NCBI RefSeq assembly: GCF_039414295.1
Contig: NZ_JBCITM010000017.1
Location: 1-64,000 of the forward strand
Direction of reading: 5' to 3'
Source of the DNA: Anoxynatronum sibiricum
GTDB taxonomy: Bacteria; Bacillota; Clostridia; Peptostreptococcales; Tindalliaceae
DNA length: 64,000 nucleotides
Shown here in pieces: positions 18,751 to 28,195 of this stretch. The first letter of the stretch is position 1, and each line of letters begins with the position of its first letter. The notes beneath the pieces were generated by a model. That model did no database searches. It had not been told where the DNA came from and saw nothing but the letters and a program-made list of their open reading frames with translations. A program made the position numbers and the translations under genes.

Positions 18751-18795
18751 CATGTTTGATAAAGAGAGATAACATGTTTGACAAAAGAGAGATAA
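18751..18795 (+). repeat. Tandem 22/23-bp duplication upstream of the chemoreceptor
   Basis: CATGTTTGATAAAGAGAGAT-AA (18751-18772) is followed at once by a copy with TTGACA in place of TTGATA (18773-18795). The duplication doubles a possible -35 hexamer. No good -10 can be assigned with confidence. Confidence 0.75.
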
Positions 18796-18828
18796 ATGGT
18801 GTGATAAATTAAAAAAGGGGTGGCAAAT

Positions 18829-20490
18829 ATGACAAAAAAATGGACTGAATCAATCACTTTTAAAACAGCAGTACCCATAGTCTTTGTGCTGATATTGATT
18901 TTCACAGCATCAGGGCTGGTGACCAGGAACGTGATTCGACAGGAGGTGCTTAATCAGTGGCAGATATCTGATCTGAAGCTGGTAAATGTGTATAGTGAAC
19001 TGTTGGATGAAAGCGATGTGCAGGGATTTGTCGATAAAGTCTTCAGCGAAAATGACTTGGCCTATGCATTGTTCATTGATCGGGATGTTACCATTACAGC
19101 CCATAACAATCGGGACCGCATCGGTATCCAGCTAGATGATGCAGGAAGCATTGCCGCAGCGAGAGATGGTCAGGAATACTCGGACTACTTTCACTACTCC
19201 GTAACAGACTCTCTGGTGTTGGATGTACTTACGCCAATTTACCGAAATGGTGAACACATTGGCGCATTAAACATTGGCGTTTCTGTTGATGATGCCCGGG
19301 TTAACCAAATTCTGAGAGACAGCTTGGGAAGGATTATGTTGGTGACGATCATAGGTGGTGCAGCAGCCATTCTTCTGATCATCGGCATCAGCCAAAAGGT
19401 GGTTGTCAGCCCGTTGAAAGCAGTGACGGTGATGATTGAAAAACAGGGCAAGTTGGATTTTAGCCAGGATGATTCTTTGAAAGCCATCGACTATAAAGAA
19501 CGCAAGGATGAGTTAGGCGTTATGGTGCGTTCTTTGTTTCATATGCAGGAGAATGTGAACAGTTTTCTTCATAAAACTCACTTGATGGGCAATCAGGTGG
19601 CTTCAACAGCTCAACAGCTGACAAGTATGGCGGGAGAAACAGCGAGGGCCGTGGAGGATGTGGCAGCCACCATTACTGAAATAGCAAGGGGAGCAACAGA
19701 CCAAGCCAATGATACGGAAAAAGGCATGTCAACTGCCAGTAACTTGGGGCAGCAAATTGCCGGCAATCATGAGTTGACACTTCAGGCAACGGAGTTGGCT
19801 CAAAAAGTGAATGAACTGAAAGATGCAGGACGCATCTCCCTGAAGGATGTCATTGAGAAAACACATGAAAGTGGAGAAGCAGCCCAGAATGTAAGTGAAG
19901 TCATTGTGAAAACCAATGAGAGTGCACAGCAGATCAGAAATGCCAGTGCCATGATCAAGAGCATCGCAGATCAAACCAATCTACTGGCCTTGAATGCAGC
20001 CATTGAGTCCGCCAGAGCCGGAGAAGCAGGCAGAGGCTTTGCGGTGGTGGCTGATGAAATTCGGAAGTTGGCAGAGCAAACCAGCCGTTTCACAGATGAT
20101 ATTGAAAAAGTTATCGAAGAGTTGGCAGGTGCAACAGAAGAGGCTGTAGAAACCATGAAGAAAGTGGCTATGATCGTCAAGGAGCAAGAAGCAGGCATAC
20201 AAGGTACCAGCCGGCAGTTTGATGGCATTGATGAAGCTCTGAAAGAACTTGATACATCCATGCAGCTTTTGAATAAGTCCAGTGTTGAAATGGAAGACAA
20301 AAAAAATCAAGTGATGGAGTTGGTACAAGGATTAGCGGCCATCGCAGAAGAAAATGCTGCCAGCACTGAAGAAGCATCGGCATCTGTGGAAGAACAAACA
20401 GCAGGGATGGAAGAAATTGCCAGTGCCACCCAGAACTTGTCAGAACTTTCACTGGAACTTCAAGAATCTCTGAAAGTCTTTAAGATATAG
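18829..20490 (+). CDS. Methyl-accepting chemotaxis protein with Cache-type sensor
   Basis: This 553-residue receptor has a first membrane helix (about 12-33), an extracellular single-Cache-like domain (about 38-165, with ALFIDRDVTITAHNN and DVLTPIYRNGEHIGALNIGV), a second membrane helix (about 172-193), a HAMP segment, and a cytoplasmic signalling domain whose hairpin tip reads QTNLLALNAAIESARAGE. The C-terminus ends LQESLKVFKI with no CheR-binding pentapeptide. The ATG at 18829 is chosen because AAGGGG lies 8 bases upstream; the in-frame GTG at 18820 overlaps that site. It is probably co-functional with the GGDEF/EAL protein in motility control. Confidence 0.92.
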   Translation: MTKKWTESITFKTAVPIVFVLILIFTASGLVTRNVIRQEVLNQWQISDLKLVNVYSELLDESDVQGFVDKVFSENDLAYALFIDRDVTITAHNNRDRIGIQLDDAGSIAAARDGQEYSDYFHYSVTDSLVLDVLTPIYRNGEHIGALNIGVSVDDARVNQILRDSLGRIMLVTIIGGAAAILLIIGISQKVVVSPLKAVTVMIEKQGKLDFSQDDSLKAIDYKERKDELGVMVRSLFHMQENVNSFLHKTHLMGNQVASTAQQLTSMAGETARAVEDVAATITEIARGATDQANDTEKGMSTASNLGQQIAGNHELTLQATELAQKVNELKDAGRISLKDVIEKTHESGEAAQNVSEVIVKTNESAQQIRNASAMIKSIADQTNLLALNAAIESARAGEAGRGFAVVADEIRKLAEQTSRFTDDIEKVIEELAGATEEAVETMKKVAMIVKEQEAGIQGTSRQFDGIDEALKELDTSMQLLNKSSVEMEDKKNQVMELVQGLAAIAEENAASTEEASASVEEQTAGMEEIASATQNLSELSLELQESLKVFKI

Positions 20491-20663
20491 GGCGAATCAC
20501 CTTAAACGAAACCAGCGTATTCGCAGGCAGGAAATCGGCAAAGGCAGCGAGGGGCATCTGATGAAAATGAAAGGAATCATTGAAAAACGTTCAAAGGAGC
20601 ATAAAGGAGGAGCATAAAGGAGTATAGGTGAAACGAAAGACAAAGCATCAGAGAAGCATATAA

Positions 20664-20703
20664 GAAACTGGCAGCCCAAAAGGGGCTGTCAGTTTGATTT
20701 TGA
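20664..20703 (+). terminator. Terminator upstream of the GntR operon
   Basis: AAACTG-CAGCCC and GGGCTG-CAGTTT pair around an AAAA-rich loop and are followed by a broken T run. Confidence 0.75.
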
Positions 20704-20873
20704 AGGCAAAGAGCTTTGGTCAGGGCAACTGACACAGATAGAGCACAGGCACATAAAAAACAAAGACATCATACAAGTTGTAAAACTGCATTTTAAGGCA
20801 ATAATAAAAATTATAAGAGTGGAATCCACGCTCAACAACGAGTGTGCGGGTTATGAAATATTTTAATAAACTG

Positions 20874-20902
20874 TTGACAGCGGAATGAAAACAAGTTAAA
20901 AT
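20874..20902 (+). promoter_or_regulatory. Promoter of the GntR/TRAP operon
   Basis: TTGACA (20874-20879), a 17-base spacer, then TAAAAT (20897-20902). It lies 105 bases before the regulator start, leaving room for autoregulation. Confidence 0.75.
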
Positions 20903-21007
20903 GACAAAAACAAGAAAGTTGACATACAAGTTAGGCAGTTTAGTAAAAGGAGTCATTGAAGTCTGCTAACGCGCATTGGTTAATAGCGTCGAGAAAGGAG
21001 AATTGTC

Positions 21008-21748
21008 TTGGAACAAGCTCCAAAAAAAGCGGGAAGTCGCCCAAGTGAAAACGTTTACAGATATATTGAGCAAAAAATATTAAGTCAGGAGTGGACACCT
21101 GGGACCAAAATAGAATCAGAGAACCAGTTATCACAGAAGCTGGGTGCCAGCCGTATCTCGGTTCGAGAAGCCATTGAGAAAATGGTGGCATTGGATGTCC
21201 TGACAAAAAAGCAGGGCGGGGGCACTTTTGTCAATGAACTGTCCACATCCAGCTACTTGAATGGATTAATTCCCATGATCCTTTTAAACAAAGACAACTT
21301 GATGGATGTACTTGAGTTCAGAGAGATGATCGAAGCATCCTGCGCAAGACTTTGCGCTGAAAGGTGTGAAGAAGCCACCATTCGGGCGCTGGAAGAAAAC
21401 TACCAGACCATGTGTCAGCATAACAACAAGTCAGCCGAGTTTGCAGAAGCAGACTATCAGTTTCATATGGAAATTGCTCAGGGAACCAATAATACCTTGA
21501 TGATTAAAGTGAACAGCTTGCTGACGGATATTTGGAAGTTCCTTCAAGAAGAATTTAATCGGTATCTGGGCCCGGCCCGGGGTGTGGAGGAGCATCAAAA
21601 GATTCTTGAATCCATTAGGAACAGAGATCCTGAGCTGGCTGAACTCTTTATGAAGCGCCACATACAAAGAACCAGGCGAGAGATTCAGGCAATCAAAGAT
21701 CAACAGGATCAACAAGATGAACAGAAACAGAAACAGGAGCAGGAGTAG
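21008..21748 (+). CDS. GntR-family regulator (FadR/FCD type)
   Basis: This 246-residue repressor or activator has an N-terminal winged helix (about 10-80) with ENQLSQKLGASRISVREAIE and the wing QGGGTFVNEL, then an all-helical FCD ligand domain (about 95-230) with the expected R-E-M-I-E start and metal/ligand His residues (FHMEIAQGTNN, EEHQKILESI). It starts at TTG 21008, backed by AAAGGAG 7 bases upstream; there is no ATG alternative. FCD regulators commonly sense sugar acids or dicarboxylates. It precedes a TRAP transporter and a dehydratase and most likely controls them. The C-terminus is Gln/Lys/Glu-rich. Confidence 0.9.
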   Translation: MEQAPKKAGSRPSENVYRYIEQKILSQEWTPGTKIESENQLSQKLGASRISVREAIEKMVALDVLTKKQGGGTFVNELSTSSYLNGLIPMILLNKDNLMDVLEFREMIEASCARLCAERCEEATIRALEENYQTMCQHNNKSAEFAEADYQFHMEIAQGTNNTLMIKVNSLLTDIWKFLQEEFNRYLGPARGVEEHQKILESIRNRDPELAELFMKRHIQRTRREIQAIKDQQDQQDEQKQKQEQE

Positions 21749-22027
21749 GAACAGGAAAGCGCTGCAAACAGCTAAAAGAACAAGCAGGGCAGAAAATGGC
21801 TGGCGCAGGCCATTGGCAGATGCCCCATGAACAGGAAGTTTTTTACAAAAAAAAGATGTTATGCAGTGACGGAAGCCGTGGAATCAAAGAGGGACCGATG
21901 AGGTTAGTAATGATGCTGGGCAGCGAAGCGCCTGGAAACATTCATCATCAAAGGATGTTAAGGTGTCAGGGGAGAAGGCATTCGGAACGCTGTCAGGCCA
22001 TTATATAAAAACAAAGGAGGATTACAC
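21749..22027. other. Gap between GntR regulator and TRAP operon
   Basis: There is no convincing gene or terminator. A short purine-rich leader ends in AAAGGAGG before the solute receptor gene. An own promoter could not be recognised. Confidence 0.4.
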
Positions 22028-23092
22028 ATGAAGCATTTGAAAAAAACCATGGCATTGTTACTGGTGGCAGTATTGTTACTGGCAGGTTGTGGCAGTACCC
22101 CTGCTCAACCAAGCGAGCAGGAAACCGGTGGTGCCGCAGCAGCTGAACCAGAAAAAACGTATCTCATTCGAGCGGGCATTGGACTGAACGACCAGCATCC
22201 TCAGTATTTGGGTCTGGAAATTATGAAAGAGTACATAGAAAGAGAAAGTAATGGTCGTATTGAAATGCAGCTTTTTCACAGCAGTCAGCTGGGAGATGAC
22301 ATTCAAATGATGGAAGCCCTGCAGATGGGAAGCCAGGAGATCACATGTCCTTCTTCTGCACCCATTAGCTCCATTGATAAGCGGAACATGGTCTTTGACC
22401 TTCCCTTTCTCTTCCCAAGTGAAGAAGTGGCATCTGCCTTTCTGGATGGAGCCTTTGGACAAGAGCTGTTGGACGGTTTGGAAGACCATGGTTTAGTAGG
22501 CCTGGCCTATTGGGAAAACGGTTATCGACACCTGACCAACAGTGTGAGAGAAGTGCGTACTCCTGAAGATTTGCGGGGCCTGAAAATCAGAACAATGGAA
22601 AATCAAATTCACCTGGACTTCTTCAGAGAGCTTGGTGCCAACCCAACACCCATGCCTTTTGGGGAACTGTTTACAGCCATGCAGCAGGGCGTCGTGGATG
22701 GTCAGGAAAACCCGGTATCCACCATCTATCTGCAAAGCTTTTCAGAAGTGCAGGATTACACCACCTTAACAGGCCATGTATACAGCCCCTTTGTGTTGCT
22801 CATGAGCAAGGTTTTTTGGGATGAGCTGCCAGAGGATTTGAAAGAAATTGTTCAGGAAGCAGCTTATGTTGCCCAGGAAGAACAAAGAAGAATCAGCAGA
22901 GAATACGCTGATGAGATGGTGGAAGGTCTCCGAGAGCAGGGAATGACGGTGACAGAGCTAACTCTGGAAGAACTGCAAGCCTTCCAGCAAGTCACCAGTT
23001 CCACCATCGACAAGTTCAAAGGCGATATTGGAGCCGATTATGTGGATCAGGTGCTGGAAGAAATTCAACGGTTGACAAATGAAATGATGTAA
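22028..23092 (+). CDS. TRAP transporter solute-binding lipoprotein (DctP family)
   Basis: This 354-residue receptor captures a carboxylate, probably a sugar acid, and delivers it to the DctQM membrane pair. The lipobox LLAGC is at about residues 16-20, so it is tethered to the membrane. Family hallmarks are present: the KIRTMENQIHLDFFRELGANPTPM segment with the carboxylate-binding Arg, and GELFTAMQQGVVDGQENP. AAAGGAGG lies upstream. A stem with a T run follows at 23160-23192, which may keep receptor mRNA more abundant than the transporter mRNA. Confidence 0.93.
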   Translation: MKHLKKTMALLLVAVLLLAGCGSTPAQPSEQETGGAAAAEPEKTYLIRAGIGLNDQHPQYLGLEIMKEYIERESNGRIEMQLFHSSQLGDDIQMMEALQMGSQEITCPSSAPISSIDKRNMVFDLPFLFPSEEVASAFLDGAFGQELLDGLEDHGLVGLAYWENGYRHLTNSVREVRTPEDLRGLKIRTMENQIHLDFFRELGANPTPMPFGELFTAMQQGVVDGQENPVSTIYLQSFSEVQDYTTLTGHVYSPFVLLMSKVFWDELPEDLKEIVQEAAYVAQEEQRRISREYADEMVEGLREQGMTVTELTLEELQAFQQVTSSTIDKFKGDIGADYVDQVLEEIQRLTNEMM

Positions 23093-23159
23093 CCAGTCAG
23101 GTGTGGGGGTGTTTGAGGGACACTGGAACCAACACCCCCTGAAAAACTGGATAGAAAAC

Positions 23160-23192
23160 TGAAAAGGAGTTTACCTGTTAAGCTCCTTTTTC
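23160..23192 (+). terminator. Intercistronic hairpin between TRAP receptor and membrane genes
   Basis: AAAAGGAG pairs with CTCCTTTT, followed by T residues. It lies inside the operon and probably acts as a partial terminator or mRNA stabiliser. A second hairpin (GGTGTT with AACACC) lies at about 23105-23142. Confidence 0.6.
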
Positions 23193-23230
23193 GTTTGAGA
23201 GGGTGGAAGAAGGGGAGGCAAGTAGTTGAG

Positions 23231-23749
23231 ATGAGCAAGCTGATGATTATTCCAAAGAGTCTGGGAAAAGTGAATCAGTTCATTGCGTTGATCATGAAGG
23301 CGGCCCTGGCTGTCAATCTGACGGTGATGGTAGGCATTGTTTTTTATGCAGTGATCAGCAGAAATATGCTCCATGCATCCATTGCGTGGGCGGAAGAGTT
23401 GTCCCGAATTCTGTTTTTATGGCTAGTTTTTTCCGGAGCAGTCTTGGGGCTTCATTATCGGGAGCATTTAGGCCTGACCATTCTGGTTGACCGATTCAAT
23501 CCCCGGTGGAAACTGATTTTTGAGATGGTTGCATGGGTCTTGATTATCGTTGTCACAAGAGCCATGATCAACGGAGGCCATCGCATTGTGGAAGTGGTAC
23601 ACTCGGCAAGAACACCGGCTCTGGGGCTTCCCACTTCCATTAAATACTGGCCGGTGTTGGTGGCAGGGTATGCGATGATTCTCATATCCATCGAAAACCT
23701 GCTGTTTAGAACGGCAGATTTGGTTAAGGGCTTGCGACACAAATCTTAG
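23231..23749 (+). CDS. TRAP transporter small permease subunit (DctQ family)
   Basis: This 172-residue protein has four predicted membrane helices (about 22-43, 58-78, 97-118, 138-158) and the family motif WAEELSRILFLWLVFSGA. It pairs with the large permease that follows. The ATG at 23231 is preferred, though its AGGGGAGG site is about 12 bases away; a TTG at 23195 would add 12 residues. The stop is 13 bases before the next start. Confidence 0.9.
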   Translation: MSKLMIIPKSLGKVNQFIALIMKAALAVNLTVMVGIVFYAVISRNMLHASIAWAEELSRILFLWLVFSGAVLGLHYREHLGLTILVDRFNPRWKLIFEMVAWVLIIVVTRAMINGGHRIVEVVHSARTPALGLPTSIKYWPVLVAGYAMILISIENLLFRTADLVKGLRHKS

Positions 23750-23762
23750 GAGGTGAACGTTG

Positions 23763-25040
23763 ATGGAAATGCTGATCATCTTTTTAGTGGCACTTTTTGG
23801 GTTTCTGCTGATGGGTGTTCCGGTGGCCTTCTGTTTGGGGCTGGCGGCATTGGTGATGATGGGAATTCAAAATTTTGGTCATGAGATGCTGGTTCAAAAA
23901 ATGGTGGGTGGAATCGACAGCTTTCCCCTCCTGGCAGTGCCTTTTTTTATGTTGGCAGGTGAAATAATGAACACCGGAGGAATTGCCAAGCGAATCATCA
24001 ACTTATCTAAGGCTCTGGTGGGTCACATCACTGGTGGTCTGGGGCTGGTGAACATTGTGGCCAGCATGTTTTTCGGAGGAATATCCGGTTCTTCGGTGGC
24101 AGATACCGCTGCCATTGGGGGCTTGTTGATTCCATCCATGAAAGAAGAAGGGTATGACGCTGATTTTTCAGCTGCGGTGACGGCATCCTCCGCCACCATG
24201 GGAATCGTGATTCCTCCCAGCATCCCCATGATTTTATTTGGACTGATTAGCGGAGTGTCGGTGGTGCGCATGTTTTTGGGAGGCATTATTCCAGGGATTC
24301 TCATTGGGTTTTCCCTGCTGATGCTGACGTTTATCATATCCAAAAAACGGAAGTATCCCAAGGGTGATGGTTTTTCAGTCATGGCCGTTTTCAGGGCGCT
24401 GAAAGAATCCATTTGGGCCGTTTTTTTGCCGGTGATTATCATCGGCGGCATTATTTCCGGTTACTTTACGCCCACAGAAGCAGCAGTGGTGGCAGTGGTG
24501 TACGCATTGGTCGTCTCCCTTCTTATCTATCGGGAAATGACATTAAAAGACCTGCCTAAAATTCTCATTGATACGGGCAAAACAACGGGTATTGTGATGA
24601 TTGTGGCTGGCGCAGCCATGGTGGTAGCTTGGCTGCTGACCATTGTTAGAATCCCTCAAACTATTGCAACCACCATTCTGGGTATTTCTGAAAGTCCACT
24701 GGTGGTGTTGATCATCATTAACCTGTTTCTCTTGCTGGTGGGATCAGTGATGGATTTGACCCCTGCTTTGCTGATTTTGGGACCCGTTTTGCTGCCGGTG
24801 GCAACAGCCGTTGGCATTGATCCTGTGTTTTTTGGGGTGATGATGGTTATCAATTTGGGCATTGGCCTGGTGACACCACCGGTGGGCACCATCCTCTACA
24901 TTGCCTGTGGCATTGCCAAAGTGTCACTGGAGCAAATCACCAAAGCCATGCTGCCTTTCTTAGCGACACAGGTGGCGGTACTGCTGCTTATCATTTTATT
25001 TCCGCAGTTGGTGCTTTGGATCCCAGGGCTGATGCGATAG
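23763..25040 (+). CDS. TRAP transporter large permease subunit (DctM family)
   Basis: This 425-residue protein is the ion-coupled transport channel of the TRAP system. It has about 12 membrane segments and the family motifs GGISGSSVADTAAIGGLLIP and ASSATMGIVIPPSIPMI. The ATG at 23763 has AGGAGGTG 7 bases upstream; the adjacent TTG at 23760 is unlikely. It follows the small subunit closely and is followed, after 130 bases, by the dehydratase. Confidence 0.95.
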   Translation: MEMLIIFLVALFGFLLMGVPVAFCLGLAALVMMGIQNFGHEMLVQKMVGGIDSFPLLAVPFFMLAGEIMNTGGIAKRIINLSKALVGHITGGLGLVNIVASMFFGGISGSSVADTAAIGGLLIPSMKEEGYDADFSAAVTASSATMGIVIPPSIPMILFGLISGVSVVRMFLGGIIPGILIGFSLLMLTFIISKKRKYPKGDGFSVMAVFRALKESIWAVFLPVIIIGGIISGYFTPTEAAVVAVVYALVVSLLIYREMTLKDLPKILIDTGKTTGIVMIVAGAAMVVAWLLTIVRIPQTIATTILGISESPLVVLIIINLFLLLVGSVMDLTPALLILGPVLLPVATAVGIDPVFFGVMMVINLGIGLVTPPVGTILYIACGIAKVSLEQITKAMLPFLATQVAVLLLIILFPQLVLWIPGLMR

Positions 25041-25170
25041 CCAATGAAAGGTTGACCTTCATGAAGCTGGTGGAGGTATTGTGAAGCATTGATTCAACTC
25101 ATTCAAGCGCGCCATATGGGCAGAAGCTTTCATGAAAAAGAGTTGCTGTTTCAAAATGAAGGAGGCACTT

Positions 25171-26889
25171 ATGTTAAAAAGTCAGCGTATGCGGCAGATT
25201 GCCGTTGAGATGGATGCCCTGAAAATGGGCATGGGATGGACGGTGGAAGACTTGGAAAAACCCCAGGTGTTTCTTCAAAGCACATGGGGAGACAGTCATC
25301 CCGGCAGTGTTCACCTGAGACAGCTGGTGGAAATCACTGAAAAGGAACTCGCTTCGTTGGGTGCAAAAGCTGCCAAATATACCACCACAGATATTTGTGA
25401 CGGCATTGCCCAGGGTCATGATGGCATGAACTATTCCCTGCTTTCCAGAGAAATGATTGTCAGCATGATTGAAATACAAGCCACAGCCACGCCCTTTGAC
25501 GGAGGACTCTTTCTGTCCAGCTGTGATAAAGCAGTTCCCGGGCACCTCCAAGCCATTGCAAGGCTTGACATGCCCGCCATTCTTATACCGGGTGGGGTAA
25601 TGAAAGCAGGGCCCAACATGCTAACCCTTGAGCAGGTGGGTACTTACAGCGCCCAACTCAAGCGGGGTGAAATATCAGAAACACAGTTTAAAAACAAGCA
25701 GCACACCGCCTGCCCCACATGTGGTGCCTGTGCCTTTATGGGAACCGCAGCCACCATGCAGGTGATGGCAGAAGCACTGGGAATTGCCTTGCCAGGTACT
25801 GCTTTGATCCCAGCCACCGATGAAGTGCTGAGAGAAGCAGCGGTTTCTGCAGCGCATCAAGTGGTGAATCTGATTAAAAAGAACATTACCCCTTCTCAAA
25901 TCCTTACAAAGAAGGCTTTTGAAAACGCCATGATGGTGCATGCAGCCATAGCAGGTTCCACCAATGCCATGATTCACATGCCGGCCATTGCCCATGAGCT
26001 GAATCAGTTGATCAGTCCGGATATGTTTGATGAAATCCATCGGCGCATTCCGTTTATTTTAAACGTGCGACCCAGCGGCAAATTCCCGGCGGAATACTTG
26101 TGGTATGCAGGCGGCGTGCCAGCAGTGATGGAGGCCATTAAACCATACCTGCATCTGGACGTAATGACCGTAACGGGAAAAACCCTGGGAGAAAACCTGG
26201 AAGCTGTTCGAGGAACAGCCCATGATGAAAAAAGGCGGAAACATCTTAAAAATAGGGGCATTGAGTCACATCAGGTCATTTTTCCGGTGGAGCAGCCCAT
26301 TCAGAAAGAGGGTGCAGTGGCGGTTCTCAAGGGCAATCTGGCGCCAGAAGGGTCAGTCATCAAGCATTCGGCGGTTTCGAAAAACATGTTTCAGGTAACT
26401 CTGCGAGCCAGACCCTTTGACTCAGAAGAGGAAGCCTTTGACGCGGTGATGACCCGAAACATTAAGCCGGGAGATGCGGTTTTCATACGCTATGAAGGGC
26501 CAAAGGGTTCAGGGATGCCGGAAATGTTTTACACCACAGAAGCCATTGCTTCTGACCCGGAACTCAACAGCACCGTGGCGCTGATTACGGATGGACGTTA
26601 CTCTGGGGCCACACGAGGCCCTGCCATTGGGCACGTATCCCCAGAAGCCCTCGAAGGAGGGGCCATTGCCCTGGTGGAAGAAGGGGACTTAATTCGCATC
26701 GACATTCATCAGAGGCGATTGGATATTGTGGGTGTGAAAGGCGAAGAAATGACTCTTGAAGAGATTTCACAGGTGCTTGCATTGCGAAAAGCAGCCTGGC
26801 AACCGCCTGAACTAAAGAAAAAAACAGGCATTTTAAAGATTTACAGCAAACTGGCAGTTTCCTCCATTAAGGGAGCGTACATGGAGTAG
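25171..26889 (+). CDS. IlvD/EDD-family Fe-S dehydratase, probably for a sugar acid
   Basis: This 572-residue dehydratase removes water from a 2,3-dihydroxy acid to give a 2-keto-3-deoxy product. Candidate cluster ligands are Cys118 (SSCDK) and Cys181/184/187 (CPTCGAC). The C-terminal domain keeps ITDGRYSGATRGPAIGHVSPEA. The start at 25171 follows AAGGAGG by 5 bases; upstream ATG codons have no site. Both dihydroxy-acid dehydratase and aldonate dehydratases share this fold. The TRAP transporter and FCD regulator upstream favour a sugar acid over branched-chain biosynthesis, for which no ilv gene is nearby. A kinase and aldolase for the product must be encoded elsewhere. Confidence 0.88.
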   Translation: MLKSQRMRQIAVEMDALKMGMGWTVEDLEKPQVFLQSTWGDSHPGSVHLRQLVEITEKELASLGAKAAKYTTTDICDGIAQGHDGMNYSLLSREMIVSMIEIQATATPFDGGLFLSSCDKAVPGHLQAIARLDMPAILIPGGVMKAGPNMLTLEQVGTYSAQLKRGEISETQFKNKQHTACPTCGACAFMGTAATMQVMAEALGIALPGTALIPATDEVLREAAVSAAHQVVNLIKKNITPSQILTKKAFENAMMVHAAIAGSTNAMIHMPAIAHELNQLISPDMFDEIHRRIPFILNVRPSGKFPAEYLWYAGGVPAVMEAIKPYLHLDVMTVTGKTLGENLEAVRGTAHDEKRRKHLKNRGIESHQVIFPVEQPIQKEGAVAVLKGNLAPEGSVIKHSAVSKNMFQVTLRARPFDSEEEAFDAVMTRNIKPGDAVFIRYEGPKGSGMPEMFYTTEAIASDPELNSTVALITDGRYSGATRGPAIGHVSPEALEGGAIALVEEGDLIRIDIHQRRLDIVGVKGEEMTLEEISQVLALRKAAWQPPELKKKTGILKIYSKLAVSSIKGAYME

Positions 26890-26911
26890 GCGCTGACAGA
26901 ATGACTCGCAG

Positions 26912-26958
26912 AAAACCCCGTCAACAACGTGTGTACAACGTTGTTGACGGGGTTTTTT
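26912..26958. terminator. Bidirectional terminator between dehydratase and M28 peptidase
   Basis: AAAACCCCGTCAACAACGT pairs perfectly with its complement around a 7-base loop and has A and T runs on both sides. It overlaps the stop codon of the convergent M28 gene. Confidence 0.95.
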
Positions 26959-28195
26959 AGGCAAGAGTGGTGATAACTTCACAAAGAAACCGGGTCAGGT
27001 CTTCCAGCAGCGACAGATTCACCTGATCAAGGGTATCATGGCTGGTGTGAGAAATGGCCATGACCCCGTCCCGCAGGTTGGAGGAGGTGGCGGTCATGCA
27101 GGGAACCCCCTGCTGGAGAAAAATGGAGTGGTCCCCTTCATACCAGGCTTCTCCCTGCTCCAGGGAAGAAAACCCACCAGCGGTGGTCAAGAGTTTCCCA
27201 ATGCCTTCCTCCGACAGGTTGTAGAAAGAAAGGGCGGTGTTGGCATCCACGTGGCCGGCACCGTCGATGTTGATCAACAACCGGATGTCGTCAAATTTCC
27301 CGCTGTTCTGCTGCAGGTAGTTCATTTGCCCGGAGACGGCATAGTAGTCTTCTCCGTTGAAGGGAATGATTTCCAGATCATCATGACCTTTATATTCCTG
27401 CAGGGCTTCTGCCAGGGCCAGCAGCACTGCCACACCGGTGGCGTTATCCAGAGCGCCGGGAGTGGTGTTTTTAGCATCGATGTGGGCACAGATGATGATC
27501 CGCTTTCTGTCGGTTTCCTGGCTGGTGCCTTTTTTTCGTGCCACCGGATTATGACCCATGGCAGGCATGCGCCGGCTCTGGTGGCAGAGAGCTACTGCTT
27601 CCTCTGGCTGCTGCTTCAACAGGTGAAGCAGGCGCTTCCCGTCGTCTTCTTTCATATAAACAGAAGGAATGTGAAAGTCGCCGTCTTCAAAAACCGGGTA
27701 AGGATTCAACCCCTTGGAGAGTCCTTCTCCCGGGCCTGTGGCGCAGATAATGGCTGCAGGCTTTTTCTCCTCCAGCAGTCCAATGAGCCGCTGATGCTCT
27801 TCCGGCTGGTAAAAGACAAAGTTCTTGGGCATCAGCTGCTCTTTGGCCAGTTCACCACTCATGTAGAGAATCCGGTGCTCCAGATCGGCAGCCTGAAGCT
27901 GGGCCATTGAATCAGCCGTCACCAGCGGCGCCCTTACGTCGCAGGGCGGTGAATAGGGGCTGGCATGGGCAGGGAAGTGCTGGTTTCCCACCTGCAGGTG
28001 CACTGGTGCAGCCTCCCAGTCCATACAGTCAAAGGCGTCAAGCGCCACTTCCCAACCAAAGTCGCCCAGTAAGTGGGCAGCATAAGCCACGGCCTTCTGG
28101 TTGGCAGCACTTCCCACCGACCGATGGCCCATTTCGGTCACCAGCTTTTCCAGATGACCATAAAGACTTGGTGGCATTGAGACATTTGTTTCCAT
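26957..28195 (-). CDS. M28-family zinc aminopeptidase
   Basis: This 412-residue di-zinc peptidase has an inserted PA-like segment in the N-terminal half and the M28 catalytic part after about residue 240. Ligands are seen in CAHIDAKNTTPGALDNATG (His, Asp), FNGEDYYAVSGQ (Glu-Asp), NIDGAGH (Asp) and SHTSHDTLDQ (His). No signal peptide is seen, so it is probably cytoplasmic. The ATG at 28195 is chosen because GGGGGTG lies 7 bases upstream; a longer frame to 28261 has an unlikely Arg-rich N-terminus. Substrate is unknown; a peptide-recycling role is inferred. Confidence 0.88.
   Translation of the reverse strand: METNVSMPPSLYGHLEKLVTEMGHRSVGSAANQKAVAYAAHLLGDFGWEVALDAFDCMDWEAAPVHLQVGNQHFPAHASPYSPPCDVRAPLVTADSMAQLQAADLEHRILYMSGELAKEQLMPKNFVFYQPEEHQRLIGLLEEKKPAAIICATGPGEGLSKGLNPYPVFEDGDFHIPSVYMKEDDGKRLLHLLKQQPEEAVALCHQSRRMPAMGHNPVARKKGTSQETDRKRIIICAHIDAKNTTPGALDNATGVAVLLALAEALQEYKGHDDLEIIPFNGEDYYAVSGQMNYLQQNSGKFDDIRLLINIDGAGHVDANTALSFYNLSEEGIGKLLTTAGGFSSLEQGEAWYEGDHSIFLQQGVPCMTATSSNLRDGVMAISHTSHDTLDQVNLSLLEDLTRFLCEVITTLA

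Larger units (their letters stand above)
20491..21007. other. Intergenic region, chemoreceptor to GntR regulator
   Basis: It contains purine-rich repeats of GGAGCATAAA near 20597-20625, the terminator at 20664-20703, and the GntR promoter at 20874-20902. An ATG at 20561 opens an 18-codon frame with GAGGGG upstream, but nothing supports it as a gene. ACAAGTTA occurs at the promoter (20891) and again about 35 bases later, which may be a regulator site. Confidence 0.4.

Noticed and set aside
27038..27910. Plus-strand frame of 290 codons opposite the M28 peptidase
   Set aside because: It lies antisense to recognised catalytic motifs and has a composition typical of a shadow frame.
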